Shown piece after piece: positions 38,683 to 51,035 of a DNA stretch of 64,000 nucleotides. A program made the translations under genes and the position numbers. Where the stretch lies: assembly GCA_000469685.2 (NCBI GenBank), contig LS997567.1, positions 1,336,302 to 1,400,301 on the forward strand, read 5' to 3'. This DNA comes from Haemonchus contortus (lineage: Eukaryota; Nematoda; Chromadorea; Rhabditida; Trichostrongylidae). Within the stretch, counting starts at the first letter, position 1. Each line of letters begins with the position of its first letter. The notes under the pieces are model-generated. The model ran no database searches and was not told the DNA's origin. It worked only from the letters and a program-made list of their open reading frames with translations.

Positions 38683-41600
38683 TTAGACACACAATCGATG
38701 GATGGCTCATTATCGATTATCACGATGGGCAATGGCCTGATAGCCGCACAAGGGATAAGGGCTTGCAGCAGTTGCACCGATTGCTCGGCCATCGAAGTAT
38801 CTCGGTATCGATCGGACACGAGCAACTTACAGGAAATGTTCCATGGATTTTATGAATGAATTTAGCCCTTTTTAGGAGTAGAAGCTCCATCAACCTGTCT
38901 TTGATGAACTTCAAGTTCTCCCCCGGAATATAGGACCCTTTATGAGGAAAACAGAAGCCATGTCTTTTGAGTGAACACGTAACAAAGCATTTAATCAAAA
39001 GTAAGCTCTCAAGTTTCCAAATAAAAAGCGCTTGTAGGTGAAGGACAGTTGCACTGAACTGAGGACTACTATGTAGAGGTCCCCACCATATTCATATACC
39101 AAAAGTGATAGTAATCTCAAAAACTTTTCATTACAAGTTTACATTTGATCGCGCCGATCAGCTCTTTTCGATCTCCGGAATCGAAGGCGCAGCCATCGGT
39201 AGCTGCATTCCGTTATTCACATAAGGAAATGAGGGGTTGGCAAAAAAATGGTAGTTAACAATTTTTCTTCGAAATCCCAAATTTTTTGTATCGACAGGAC
39301 TCGTGCAGCCACAGGAAGGCCTTTGTGGATGGGGTCGAGAGAATTGAGCTCTTTGAAGGGGCACAATCAGCATCAGTCCGGCTGGCAAATTTCAGCTTCT
39401 TTTCTGAAAGATAGGACCGTCTATGAGGGAACTTAAAACCGTGGTCATTGCTTGGACAGCTCTTTTTGAGGATTAGGCCTTCTTTTTCTCAATTTTACAT
39501 CGCAATTCATGGAAGGTGTGGCCCCATATTAACATCGATTAATTTGCGAAGTTCTTCGCGACTCTGAACCCTACTCCATAGTCAACTTCAGGTCGCATGT
39601 CGCTGCTGAAATCGAAATGTGATTTGGTAGATCCGACAGATTGTTTAGCTATTTAGAATCCCCGTTCATAAGATGCAGCACAGGCTGAGGTGGGATAGTC
39701 GTGAAATGAGCTCATCGTACAAGCATGGCCCATGGATCACATAGCTAGGCATGTTGAACAGGCTTTTCACTTCAATCTTCTCAGTGCTTTGCCCTCCTGC
39801 AGAAGCAAAATTACTGTCCTTCAAGATCTTGCACTGTATAATCACGGCATAAAGCTTTCTAAAAAACTACCTCATATTGGGGTCCTCGACAAGGTCCTGC
39901 CATAGCAGCTCTTTTCCTAGAAGGAAAGAGGGGTTGGCAAAGGAATCGAGGTCCAAAATGTTCTGTTTAAATCTAAAACTTTCAGCTCCTGTCGAACTGC
40001 AATACTTTACTCTTAGGCGTTTATGATGGATTTGAGGATAAGCAGCTCTTCGTAGCTTTTGCTGCGAAGCATTCGCTGCCGCTCCTCCGAAGCCCCTTGA
40101 TATGCTCTTATAGTTTGGGTCGATTACGCAAATCAATTCCCATAGATCTGATGGGATCAAGGCGCTGCTTTGGCAGCTCTATCCCTTTATTCACAAATGG
40201 AAATGGGAGGTTGGCATAAAAGAAGGAAGTTGCCGATTTTTGGCGTAATACCAAAATCTCTGTATCGGTTGGACCCGAGCAGTTTACAAAAAAGTTTTTT
40301 AAAGTTTTGAGGGAAGTGAGGTTTTTGAAGGGGCACTATCAATATCAGCATGACTTTGGTAGACTTCAGCTTTTCCCTTGGAACGGGAGGGATTGTCATA
40401 GGGTAAACGGGAGCCCTTAGAATGACCCTGCTGATGAGGAATAGGCCTTCTTTGTCTCAAGTCTACGTTAACAAAGCAATGAATTGAAAATGTGCTCCCA
40501 ATTGTTACAACAAAAAGGACAGTTCCATTGATCTGATGACTACTTTGTAGATGTCCCAGCTTACAGGAAAGCCTTCACGAAGGTCTTGTTGTTAAGCTTC
40601 TCGGAGAAAATCCAAACCTTTACAAAATAGCACTGAATATGCGATATCCAGAGCAGATCAGCCTTAAGCCCAGTATACTAGGCCTCAGGTTCTGCCCTCT
40701 GATTTATTGAGGGATTCTTTCATTTTTTCCTCAGAGACCACAGCCACATTTCCCACAGTCGCCGAAACTATATGGAGGACTCATTGGTTTTCAGTATTTA
40801 AGGGACCGGGTGGTGCACGGACAGACCAAATAAGGGTTTGGGTTCACCCTCAATTCGAACTCTCGTACATGACCGAACATCACTGCAGCCGTGCTGCTTC
40901 AGAGAATATGCTGCCATGATGGAGACACCACGATCTAATGAACTGCGAAGTTCTTCGCGAGTCCGAATCCTACTCATTAGTCAACCTGGGTCGGATATCG
41001 CTGCCAGATGGATTAGTATTTTGGTTGGTCCGATAGCCTGTTCACCTGCCTAGAATCTCCATTCGCATAAGCAGGACAGGCCAAGGCGGCATACAGGTTT
41101 AAGGGGCCCCTCGTACAAAGATGGTCCACGGATCAAATAGCTAAGTAGGTTGAATAGGCTTTCCACCTCAATCTCCTCAGCGTTTTCCCCTCCAGCAAAA
41201 GTAAAATTACTGTCCCTCAAGCACTTCCACTATCTAATCACGACTCTTCTAAAGTCACACCATATTGGGGTCCTAGACACACAGTCGATGGATGTGCTCA
41301 TATCGATCATCACGATGGGCAAGGCCTGATAGCCGCACAAGGGATGAGGGCCTGCACCGGTCGCACCGATTGCTCGGTTTCGGTATCGATCGGACACGAG
41401 CAACTTACAGGAAAACTTCCTGGATTTTCTGAAGGAATTCAACTTTTCGTAGGGGTTCAATCTACACCAACTGGTCTTAGATGAAATTCAGGTTTTCTCT
41501 TGGAATACAGGAAATGAGGAAAACAGAAGCATATCCTTTGAGTGAAAATTTAACAAAGCAATTAATCAAAAGTGAGCTCTCAACTTTTCAACATAAAAAG

Positions 41601-42260
41601 GGGTTTGGAGAATGTATGACGGTTACACTGATTTGAGAACTGCTGTGTAGAGGTCACCATCACATTCGTTTACCAAAAGCGGTAGTACTCTCAAAAACTA
41701 CTCGTTACAAGTTGACATTTGATCACACCGATCAGCTCCTTTTGATCTCACGGAATCGAAGGCGCAGCCATCGGCAGGCCCATCCCGTTATTCACAAAAG
41801 GAAATGAGGGATTTGCAAAAAAATGGTAGTTACAATTTTCCTTCGAAATCCCAAAATCTTTGTATCGACAGAACTCGGGTAGCCACAGGAAGGCCTTTTG
41901 GATGGGGTCGAGAGAATTGAGCTCTTTGAAGGGGCACAATCAGCATCAGCCTGGCTAGCCCCTTTAAGCTTCTCTCCTGAAGTATAGGACCGACTGTGAG
42001 TAAACTTGAAACCGTGGCCTTTGCTTGGACCCCTCTTTCTGAGGAATAGGCCTTTGTCTCAATTTTCAATTCCACATCGTAACTCTTGGAATGTACGGCC
42101 CTAAATGTGTGCACTTTCTAACGTAAGGAAGCGAGCATGCTGAGCGTGTTGCAAACCAACACTAATAGAGAGTATCTGTGAGTTTTAAAGCTCCGCCCAC
42201 ATATTTGACGCACCAACCGCTAGCTCGAGATAGAGACGTTCTCATCCAGATGTATAAATA

Positions 42261-42815
42261 GGTGTATTATGCGGTAGTCACGATTCCCGACTTGCAGGAG
42301 GTCTCTTCCCCCACCATGCCTTGTAAGTGGTTGGTTGTCGTAGCTAGTTGTCTCGCCTCCGCAGAATGCGCTCCCGACTATCGATCTGATGTCAAAGCAA
42401 TTTAGGCACTGAATTAATAGAATATAGAACTTATTTATAGCTTCGTATCGCAGTCGATGACATTATCGGACGATTTCGGAACTCTGGATCGGCCCATTTT
42501 CACTAATTTTTCGTTTTCGTTAACAGTTACGGCAGTATCCCTTAATCATGAAAATCATCACCCTCAGAAAATATTTGACTATGACTAACAATAAGACCTC
42601 AAGCTCATGTGCGTAGTTCCTTAACTTAGTGGTAGAGGATTTTCAAAATACAGCCACCGTTCGGTAATCGAGCTGCTTTCCTCTGCAACAACAGTGATTA
42701 GATCAGGTAACTGTTTGAAAGGTTGATATATTCCCTTACAAGTGAAACACCGAAAGACGATATGGCTCTGGTTGAGTCGAATATCTGAACTTGTTCGGAA
42801 ATGGACATTCCCGTT
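42261..42815. repeat. Insertion of about 550 bp in an array subunit
   Basis: The array sequence at 35500-35620 runs directly from GTTCTCATCCA to GTTGACTGTG. Here the same two words are separated by about 550 bp of unrelated sequence. The insert contains ACTTAGTGGTAGAGG followed by CGTTCGGTAATCGA, weakly reminiscent of tRNA A and B boxes, so a SINE-like origin is possible. Exact ends and target duplication are unclear. Confidence 0.5.
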
Positions 42816-43420
42816 GACTGTGATTAGTGATACGAACTCCAGCAGCTGTGGTAATGGGAAGATAATAGGTTGATGCATAATTATTGCGGGTTTTTTGGTG
42901 CTTCTTTTCTCTTGATATGATTCAAGTATTGAATTCGGGATTCAATAAAAATATTCTTCTTTCTTTCCTCGACAGAAATACGTCTAGAAGTCATCTTCAT
43001 ACGTATACGCCATATTGATGTATTACTTCGAGAAAGGTTGGAAGGTGGCATAGTCAAAAAGTGATCTCAACGAACTTCTCCGCGAGGGAACAGTCAGCCT
43101 AAGTCGAGTAAAGAATGGAATCTGCCTCTACGGTCGCCATAATCACCAAAAGGGAATTCTATGGATTATCACGTCCACGGATCAAAGATCAAAGAGCTAT
43201 GTAAGTGGTTGAATAGGCTTTCCACCTCAATCTCCTCAGCGTTTTGCCCTCCTGCAGAAGTGAAATTACTGTCCGTCAAGAACTTGCACTATCTAATCAC
43301 GGCTCTTCAAAGCCACACCATATTGGGTCCCAGACTCCCAACCGATGGATGTGCTCATATCGATCATCACGATGGGCAATGCCTGATAGCCGCACCAGGG
43401 ATCTGCACCGGTTGCACCGG

Positions 43421-46400
43421 CACTCGAGTAACCGAGCTGGATCAAAGGAACAAATACAGCATACACTTGTGTTGACATTCAACTTTTATTGATTCAATAT
43501 TTCTGTGAAGCATGAAGAATGACGCTACTTGCTACTGCAACTATATTACATATTTATTAGCATTAATTTACAATTAATTATTTATATATGCTCACTTAAT
43601 ACAAACTTGTAAACATATAAACATCATATCTGGTTTGCCGGGAGATTAGAAGCATTGAATAGTTCATCTATAAGCCGACGTTGAAGCCAACGTCCATCTA
43701 AGGGGAGTCGCATGCCTAGAACGATACCAGTAAGGTATTGATCGTTGCCAGGAGCTTTACTACTAGTTTTAGGAATTCAGTAAGAATGGAAAACTTCTCG
43801 CTCTCAGTTCACCGGATTTATCGACTTTTTTCAAACGTTGTATGGAATTTGAAGCATTTCACACTTCTGGAGCTGTGTGCACAGACAGAAACCCAGTGGG
43901 CCATGATGGAAGTGTTGTAGTGATTTCGAAGAGGTCAAGAAGGGTAGGTAAGAAAGCTGTAAATTTGTTGGTAATCAAATGATCTCCTTTTCCTGATTAG
44001 TAAATACATATGCATAGTCTGAACATATCATGTCACAGAAAATCGTGAAAAGATTGGAATGTTTCAATTGATCCCATCCCCCACATGCAAAGGAAACAGT
44101 TGGAAGTCCTTGGAAAATTCAGAGTCCTTTTTTGGTATTGTTGTCAATTGTTTGTGGTTACTGTACTGTAAACACAACTCTAACTGAACTAGAAAGCATG
44201 GAACTTTGGCAGTCAGTGTGCTTCTCAGACATTTCTATGTGAAGAGGAAGTTCATAGGGGAAAGGGCGGGGCCGAATTCGTCATAAAGAGACGGATGAAG
44301 TTGCTTTTCTTTCCAGTAAGGTCTTGACTTGTAATCTTTGCCCCTGTCTGATATATGTAGGTTTAGCAACACATTCATTACTGTTTCTAAAATAGTTACC
44401 ATTTATTTGATGTAGAATTCATGACAAATGTGGAGAGGTGTTTGCTTAAAGCTATAACTAGCTCGATATAGGAAAAACTCTGGGGAAGTTTACACAATAC
44501 CTTGTGTGACATCAGCACTGAGAGCGACGTTCACATCAAACGACTCGAAGTGATGTAACCCTTAGCAGTCTCAATCTGCTTGATCAAGGGCAATTTGTTG
44601 AAGGCGTTGTACTGTCCAGCTGTTATTTCCCTCAAAACGTCGCCCTCGCTAAGGTTGAAAATCCTTTTTCGTCGAGTATAAACCCCACAACTTGGGATGC
44701 GCACAAGAGGGAGACATCGGGTCGATGGCAGGCTAGTTCACTTTAGGCTGATTTCGTGGATTCTTCACCAGATCTTGGGTCTGATTCCTGGCTAATGGGT
44801 AGTTCAGCCCCTCTTGACACTCGTTGCCTTCAATCTTGAGTAGTAATAAGAGGTCAACCCGTTTTTTTCTCCAAAAATCTTTTATTTACCAAGGCGAACA
44901 ACTGAGGCATAATAGCGAATTGGTAAAGTTGTCGTAAGTCTGCAAAAAATGTTCATTGTGCAAATTATTAGGAACTGGCAGGTAAAATGATCTCAGAATT
45001 CTTGGAGACGATCAGGATCGAGTGGGCGACACCTGCGTTTTATTGAGAGGCGTTTCCTCCCATGCTCGTTGGGTTACTGCTGAGCACTGGAATTAGGAAC
45101 TGGGTATCGGGGAGTTCATCTAACTGTCCAACAAATGTTCGCTTGGCATGATGCAAAGATGGGAGTCCGTTGGGATTTGTTCCGTTGTTTTTCCGGAAGT
45201 GAGACATCATCTAAAGGGAACGACGAGGCGAAATCGGAAATATCTAAACATTACAATTATAACTGGCTGTCCGTGCCAGCAACGATTCCCACTCTTATCA
45301 CAGGGGCTTAATCTCAATTCACTCAGATAAGCACATGAACAGGGATGCTCTATTGAATCCGCTTTTTGTTAGTACTGGATGCTGCTCAAGGAGAAAGGCA
45401 TTCAGCAGCACTTTCAAAACCCTCAAGAGCCCTTTTAAACAATTAAGGGGTCAGATCATGAATAGCACTTATACTCGTAGAACAAGACTTGCTAGGTGGT
45501 TTGAAGGTTATCCGTAGTAATATCGAGAGGCACCAGATTCGTGATCATTCAGTATAGAAGGATAAAGGGTGAGGTCTTCGACGTGAACCAGCCCTGTTTT
45601 GAGACGAGCCCTAACATTCTAATTCCGTTCAGAAACGTAATGGCGATCTAATAGCTGTGTGGCCTACACAATGACCGATCTGTGGTAAACTGTTGATGTT
45701 CAGTGTTTTATCCTCCAAACGAGTCTGGTTCAAACTAATCGAGAGAGGGAAGGCTTGTTTGGTCTGGGCGAGCATCGATCCCTCAGACCATGTGTGTGAT
45801 ACTGTGCCACTTTCCGCTACCCTATCTTCGTCCTACCTCACTTATAGGTTTCAAAACCACTAGTAACTTCATGAATGCTTCCCTACAAGTCAGGATCGAC
45901 CTAGTCATCGGTTTTGATAATGCAGCGATCACAGGCGCTGCCGCAGCAGCTCCTTTCTGAGAAGGAAAAGAGGGGTTGGCAAAGGAATCGAGGTCCAAAA
46001 ATATTCTGTTCTAATTTAAAAATTTCATCTCTTTTCAGACTGCAGCCCTTTATTAAGCGTTTATGATGGATTTGAGGATAAACAGCTCTTCGTAGCTTTT
46101 GCTGCGAAACATTCGCTGCCGTTGATATGCTCTTGATATGCTCTTATAGTTTGGGTCGATTGCGCAAATCAATTCCTAAAGATCTGATGAGATCAAGGCG
46201 CTGCCTTGTCAGCTCCATCCCGTTAATCACAAGTGGAAATGAGGGGTTGGCATGGAAGAAGGAAGTTGCCGATTTTTGGCGAAATGCCAAAATCTCTGGT
46301 CGGACCCGAGCAGCTTACAAAAAATTTTTTAAGGTCTTGAGGGAAGTGAGGCCTTTGAAGGGGCACTATCAATATCAGCCTGACTTTGGTAGACTTCAGC

Positions 46401-46500
46401 TTTTCCCTTGGAACGGGAGGGACTGTCATAGGGTATACGGGAGCCCTTTGAATGACCCTGCTGTTGAGGAATAGGCCTTCTTTGTCTCAAGTATGTGCTC
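43421..46500. repeat. Segmental duplication, copy 2
   Basis: The direct repeat of 29816-32930 begins abruptly at CACTCGAGTAACCGAGC inside an array subunit, cutting it right after the word TTGCACCGG. It carries the same internal order, with small indels such as loss of the 12-G tract. On the right it grades into array subunits shared with copy 1. Confidence 0.9.
43720..44848 (-). pseudogene. Decayed duplicate of the unidentified gene (copy 2)
   Basis: It corresponds to the coding-like exons at 30113-31228. The exon ending SSRLM is preserved (about 44537-44655) with one Gly-to-Glu change and two silent changes. The 22-codon exon is also open, with Phe-to-Cys and Ser-to-Leu changes, and its donor is GTGAAG. 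The terminal exon (43720-43930) is broken: relative to copy 1 it has a one-base insertion in the A run before GTCGATAAATCC, a longer insertion two codons later and another single-base insertion. The product therefore stops early. Confidence 0.35.
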
Positions 46501-49500
46501 CCAATTTGTACAACAAAAAGGACAGTTCCATTGGCTTGAAGACTACTTTGTAGAGGTCCCAGCTCACAGGAAAGCTTTTACGAGTGTCTTGTGGTTAAAC
46601 TCCTCGTAGGAGCAAAATCCACAACTTCACAAAATAGTTCGCACAGAATATTATTTTATCCTATTATATTAAAAAAAAAGCGTCTCTCTCTCTTTCTCAA
46701 GACTTCCACAATCAAATCACGACTCTTCTAAAGCCACACCATAGTGGGGTCCTGGATAAGCAATCGATGGATGCGCTCATATCGATCATCACGATGGGCA
46801 ATGCCCTGATAGCCGCACAAGGGATAAGGGCCTGCACCGGTTGCCCGGGCATCGGAGTATCTCGGTATCGATCGGACTCGAGCAGCTTACAGGAAAGCTT
46901 CCTGGATTTTCTGAAGGAATTCAACTTTTGTAGGGGTACAATCTACACCACTCTGCCTTTGCTGAATTCCAGGTTCTCCCTCGGAATACAGGACCTGTTA
47001 TGAGGGAAACAGTAGCCATGTCTTTTGACTGAAAATTTAACAAAGCAATTAAAAGTGAGCTCTCAAGTTTTCAACATAAAAAGGGTTTGGAGGATGAACG
47101 ACAGTCGCACTGAACTGAGGAGTACTACGTGGAGGTGCCCAACACATTCATATACCAAAAGTGATAGTAATCTCGAAAACTTTTCATTACAAGTTTACAT
47201 TTGACTGTGCCGATCACCTTCTTTTGATCTCACGAAATCGAAGGAGCTACCATGGCCAGCTCCATCCCATTAATCAGAAATGAAAACAAGGGGTTGGCGA
47301 AAAAGGTGGATTAGAAAGTTCCTAGGGAGATCACATACTTTTAGTATCGAATGGATTGCAGCAGCCTAGAGGAAAGCTTTTATGAATGTCTTCAGGGAAA
47401 TGGGCTTTTCGAAGGGCACTATCAATAACAGCCTGACTTTGGTAGACTTCAGCTTTTTCCTTGGAACACTGGACCTATCATGAGGAAAGCCTCAGTCCGT
47501 AGCCTTTAAGTGACCATACTATTCAGAAACAGGCCTTCCTTGCCTCAATTCTACGTTAGCAAAGCAATGAATCAAAAGTGTGGCCTCATTTCCTGAAATG
47601 GTAAGGGTTGTGAACAATCAAGGGCAGTTCCATTGACTTGCCAGAGTGGATCAGACTTAAGCCCAGTATACTAGGCATCAGGTTCTGCCTCTGATTTATT
47701 GAGGGATTCTTCATTTTTTCCTCAGAGACCGCAGCCACATTCCCCACAGTCGCCGAAACTATATGGAGGACTCATTGGTTTTCGGTATGTAAGGGACCGG
47801 GTGGTGCACGGACAGACCAAATAAAGGTTTTCGTTCACCCTCAATTCGAATTTTCGTACATGACCGAACATCGCTGTGAAGCAGCCGTGCAGTTTCAGTG
47901 AATATGCTGCCATGATGGAGACTTACCACGATCTAATGAAATGCGAAGTTCTTCGCGAATCCGAATCCTACTCATTAGACAACCTGGGTCGGATATCGCT
48001 AGTCAGATGGAATAGTATTTTGGTTGGTCCGACAGCCTGCTCACCTGCCTAGAATCTCCATTCGCAGAAGCAGGACAGGCCAAGGCGGCATATAGGTTTG
48101 AGGAGCACCTCGTACAAAGACGGTCCATGGATCAAATGCTGAGTAGGTTGAATAGGCTTTCCACCTCAATCTTCTCAGGGTTTTGCCCTTCTGCAAAAGT
48201 GAGATTACTGTCTCTCGAGGACTTCAACTATCTAATCACGACTCTCCTAAAGTCATACCATTTAGGGGTCCTAGACACACAATCGATGGATGTACTCATA
48301 TCGAGCCTCACTATGGGCAATGGCCTGATAGCCGCACAAGAGATGAGGGCCTGCACCGGTTGCACCGGTTGCTTGGGCGTCGAAGTATAATATTTTGGTA
48401 TCGATCGGACTCGAGCAGCTAACAGGAAAGCTTCCTGGATTTTCTGAAGGAATTGAGCTCTTTGTAGTGGTAGAATCTACACCAACCTGCCTGTGGTGGA
48501 TTCCAGGTTCTCCCTTGGAACATAGACCTTATTATTAGGGGAAACATAAGCCGTGCTTTTTAAGCGAACACTTAACAAAGCAATTGAGCAAAAATGAAAT
48601 CTCAAGTTTCCAACATGGAAAGGGGTTTGGGGGTGAAGGACAGTTGCACTGAACTGAGGACTACTACGTAGAGGTCCCCAACACATTCATATACCAAAAG
48701 TGATATAACCTCAAAAACTTTTAATTACAAGTTTACATTTGATCGCGCCGATCAGCTCTTTTTGATCTCCGGAATCGAAGGCGCAGCCATCGGTAGCTGC
48801 ATTCCGTTATTCACAAAAGGAAATGAGGGGTCGGCAAAAAAATGGTAGTTAACAATTTTTCTTCGGAATCCCAATTTTTTTGTATCGACAGGACTCGTGC
48901 AGCCACAGGAAGGCCTTTGTGGATGGGGTCGAGAGTATTGAGCTCTTTGAAGGGGCACAATCAGCATCAGTCTGGCTGGCAAATTTCAGCTTCTTTCCTG
49001 AAAGACAGGACCGTCTATGAGGGAACTTAAAACCGTGGTCATTGCTTGGACAGCTCTTTTTGAGGAATAGGCCATCTTTGTCTCAATTTTACATCGCAAT
49101 TCATGGAACGTGTGGTCCCATATTTACCGATTAATTTGCGAAGTTCTTCGCGACTCTGAACCCTACTCCATAGTCAACTTCAGGTCGCATGTCGCTGCTG
49201 AAATCGAAATGTGATTTGGTAGATCCGACAGATTGTTCAGCTATTTGGAATCTCCGTTCATAAGATGCAGCCCAGGCTGAGGCGGGATAGTCGTGAAATG
49301 AGCTCATCGTACAAGCATGGTCCATGGATCACAAAGCTAGGTATGTTGAATAGGCTTTCCACTTCAATCTTCCCAGTGCTTTGCCCTCCTGCAGAAGCAA
49401 AATCGCTGTCCTTCAAGATCTTGCAATGTATAATCACGGCATAAAACTTTCTAAAAAACTACCTCATATTGGGGTCCTCGACAAGGGCCTGCCATAGCAG

Positions 49501-51035
49501 CTCTTTTCCGAGAAGGAAAGAGGGGTTGGCAGAAAAATCGAGTCCAAAGATGTTGTGTTCTAATCTAAAAATTTCAGCTCCTGTCGGACTGAAATACTTT
49601 ACTCGTAAGCGTTTATGATGGACTTGAGGATAAACAGCTCTTCGTAGCTTTTGCTGCGAAGCATTCGCCATTGCCATTCCTCCGAAGCCCCTTGATATGC
49701 TCTTATAGTTTGGGTCGATTGCATAAATCAATTCCTATAGATCTGATGGGATCAAGGCGCTGCCTTGGCAGCTCCATCCCTTTATTCACGAATGGAAATG
49801 GAGGTTGGCATAAAAAATGGAAGTTGACGACTTTTTTGACGAAATGCCAAAATCCCATATCGATTGAACCCGAGCGCTTTCCAGGGAAGCCTTTCTGAAG
49901 TCTTGAGGGAATCGAGCTTCTCAAAGAGATCACTGTCGATATCAGCTGACATTGGTAAACTTAAGCTTTCTCCTTGGAACACGGGACCTATAATAGGAAA
50001 AGCGGGAGCCGTAGCTTTTAAATGAGCACTTTACTGAGGGATAGGCCTTATTTGTCCCAAGTAAAGGGTAACAAATAGATGGATCAAGAGTTCGGCTTCA
50101 TTTCTAAAAATAAAAAAGGGTGTGAAAATCAAAGATAGTCATATTGACCTGACGACTACTTTGTAGAGGTCCCAGCTTACAGAAAAGCCTTCACGAATGT
50201 CTTGCGGTTGAGCTCTGTAGGAGTAAAATCCACACCTTTGCAAAGTAATAAAACGCTGAATATGCGATATCCAGAGCAGATCATCGTTAAGCTCAGTATA
50301 TTAAGGCTCAGGTTCTGTCCTCTGATTTGCTAAAGAGCTCTTCTTTTTATGCTCAGATCACTATCACATTTCCCACGTCGACATAACTTTATGGTGAACT
50401 CGTTGGTGTTCGGTATGCAAGGGACCGGATGGTGCACGAAAACAGGCCCACGTTTGGGTTCAGCTTTAAGTTTGCTTTTCGTACATGACCGAACATCTCT
50501 GTGAAGCAGCCGTGCTGTTTCAGTGAATATGTTGTCATGATGGAGACTTACTGTTATGGAATGAATTGCGAAGTTCTTCGAAAGTCTTGACCCTACTCCA
50601 TGGTCAACCTCGGGTGGGATATCACTGCTCGAATCGAACTGCGGTTTGGTAGGTCCAACAGTTTGTTCAGCTGTTCAGAACCCCCATTTTTAAGAAGCAG
50701 GCCAAGACGGGATAGCGGTTAAAGAGCCCCTCATACAAGGACGGTCCATGGATCAAACAGTTACGTAGGCTTTCCATCTCGTCCTCCTAGAAAATAAAAA
50801 CTACACCTCTCTCTCTTTGTCAAGATCATCCACTATCTAATCACGGCTCTTCTAAAGTAACACCATATTGGGGTCCTAGACACACAATCGATAGATGTGC
50901 TCATATCGATCACCACGATGGGCATGGCCTGATAGCCGCACAAGGGATGAGGGCCTGCACCGGTTGCACCGGTTGCGTGGGCATCGGAGTATTTTGGTAT
51001 CGATCGGACTCAAGCAGCATACAGGAAAGCCTTTG
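45950..51035. repeat. Higher-order repeat array, second block
   Basis: It continues the first block's subunits. The CACGATGGGCA marker block recurs at about 46763, 48285 and 50885, and GCGTTTATGATGG at 46058 and 49610. The subunit at 48590-49130 closely matches 38999-39540. The block ends after CATACAGGAAAGCCTTTGTG, beyond which no subunit words are seen. Confidence 0.86.

Larger units (their letters stand above)
32330..43420. repeat. Higher-order repeat array, first block
   Basis: Diverged subunits of several hundred bp recur in direct orientation. A block containing ATATCGATCATCACGATGGG and GATAGCCGCACAAGGGATGA is seen at about 33541, 34376, 38692, 41282 and 43342, and in more diverged form at about 36028 and 36528. 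A second block, GGACTCGAGCAGC followed by an ACAGGAAAGC-like word, AAGGGGCACAATCA and a TATGAGGGAA-like end, alternates with it. A third block (GCGTTTATGATGGATTTGAG) is at 32437 and 40015. Many subunits also share CAGCTCCATCCC and TTCACAAAAGGAAATGAGGG words, implying nested older duplications. Confidence 0.88.

Noticed and set aside
50515..50522. CTGTTTCA word resembling the upstream motif of nematode 21U-RNA genes
   Set aside because: A single exact match in an array subunit; sister subunits read CTGCTTCA or CGGTTTCA, so it is not a conserved motif.
32330..51035. CRISPR-like array
   Set aside because: Subunits are hundreds of bp long, diverged and eukaryotic; there are no short repeats with unique spacers.
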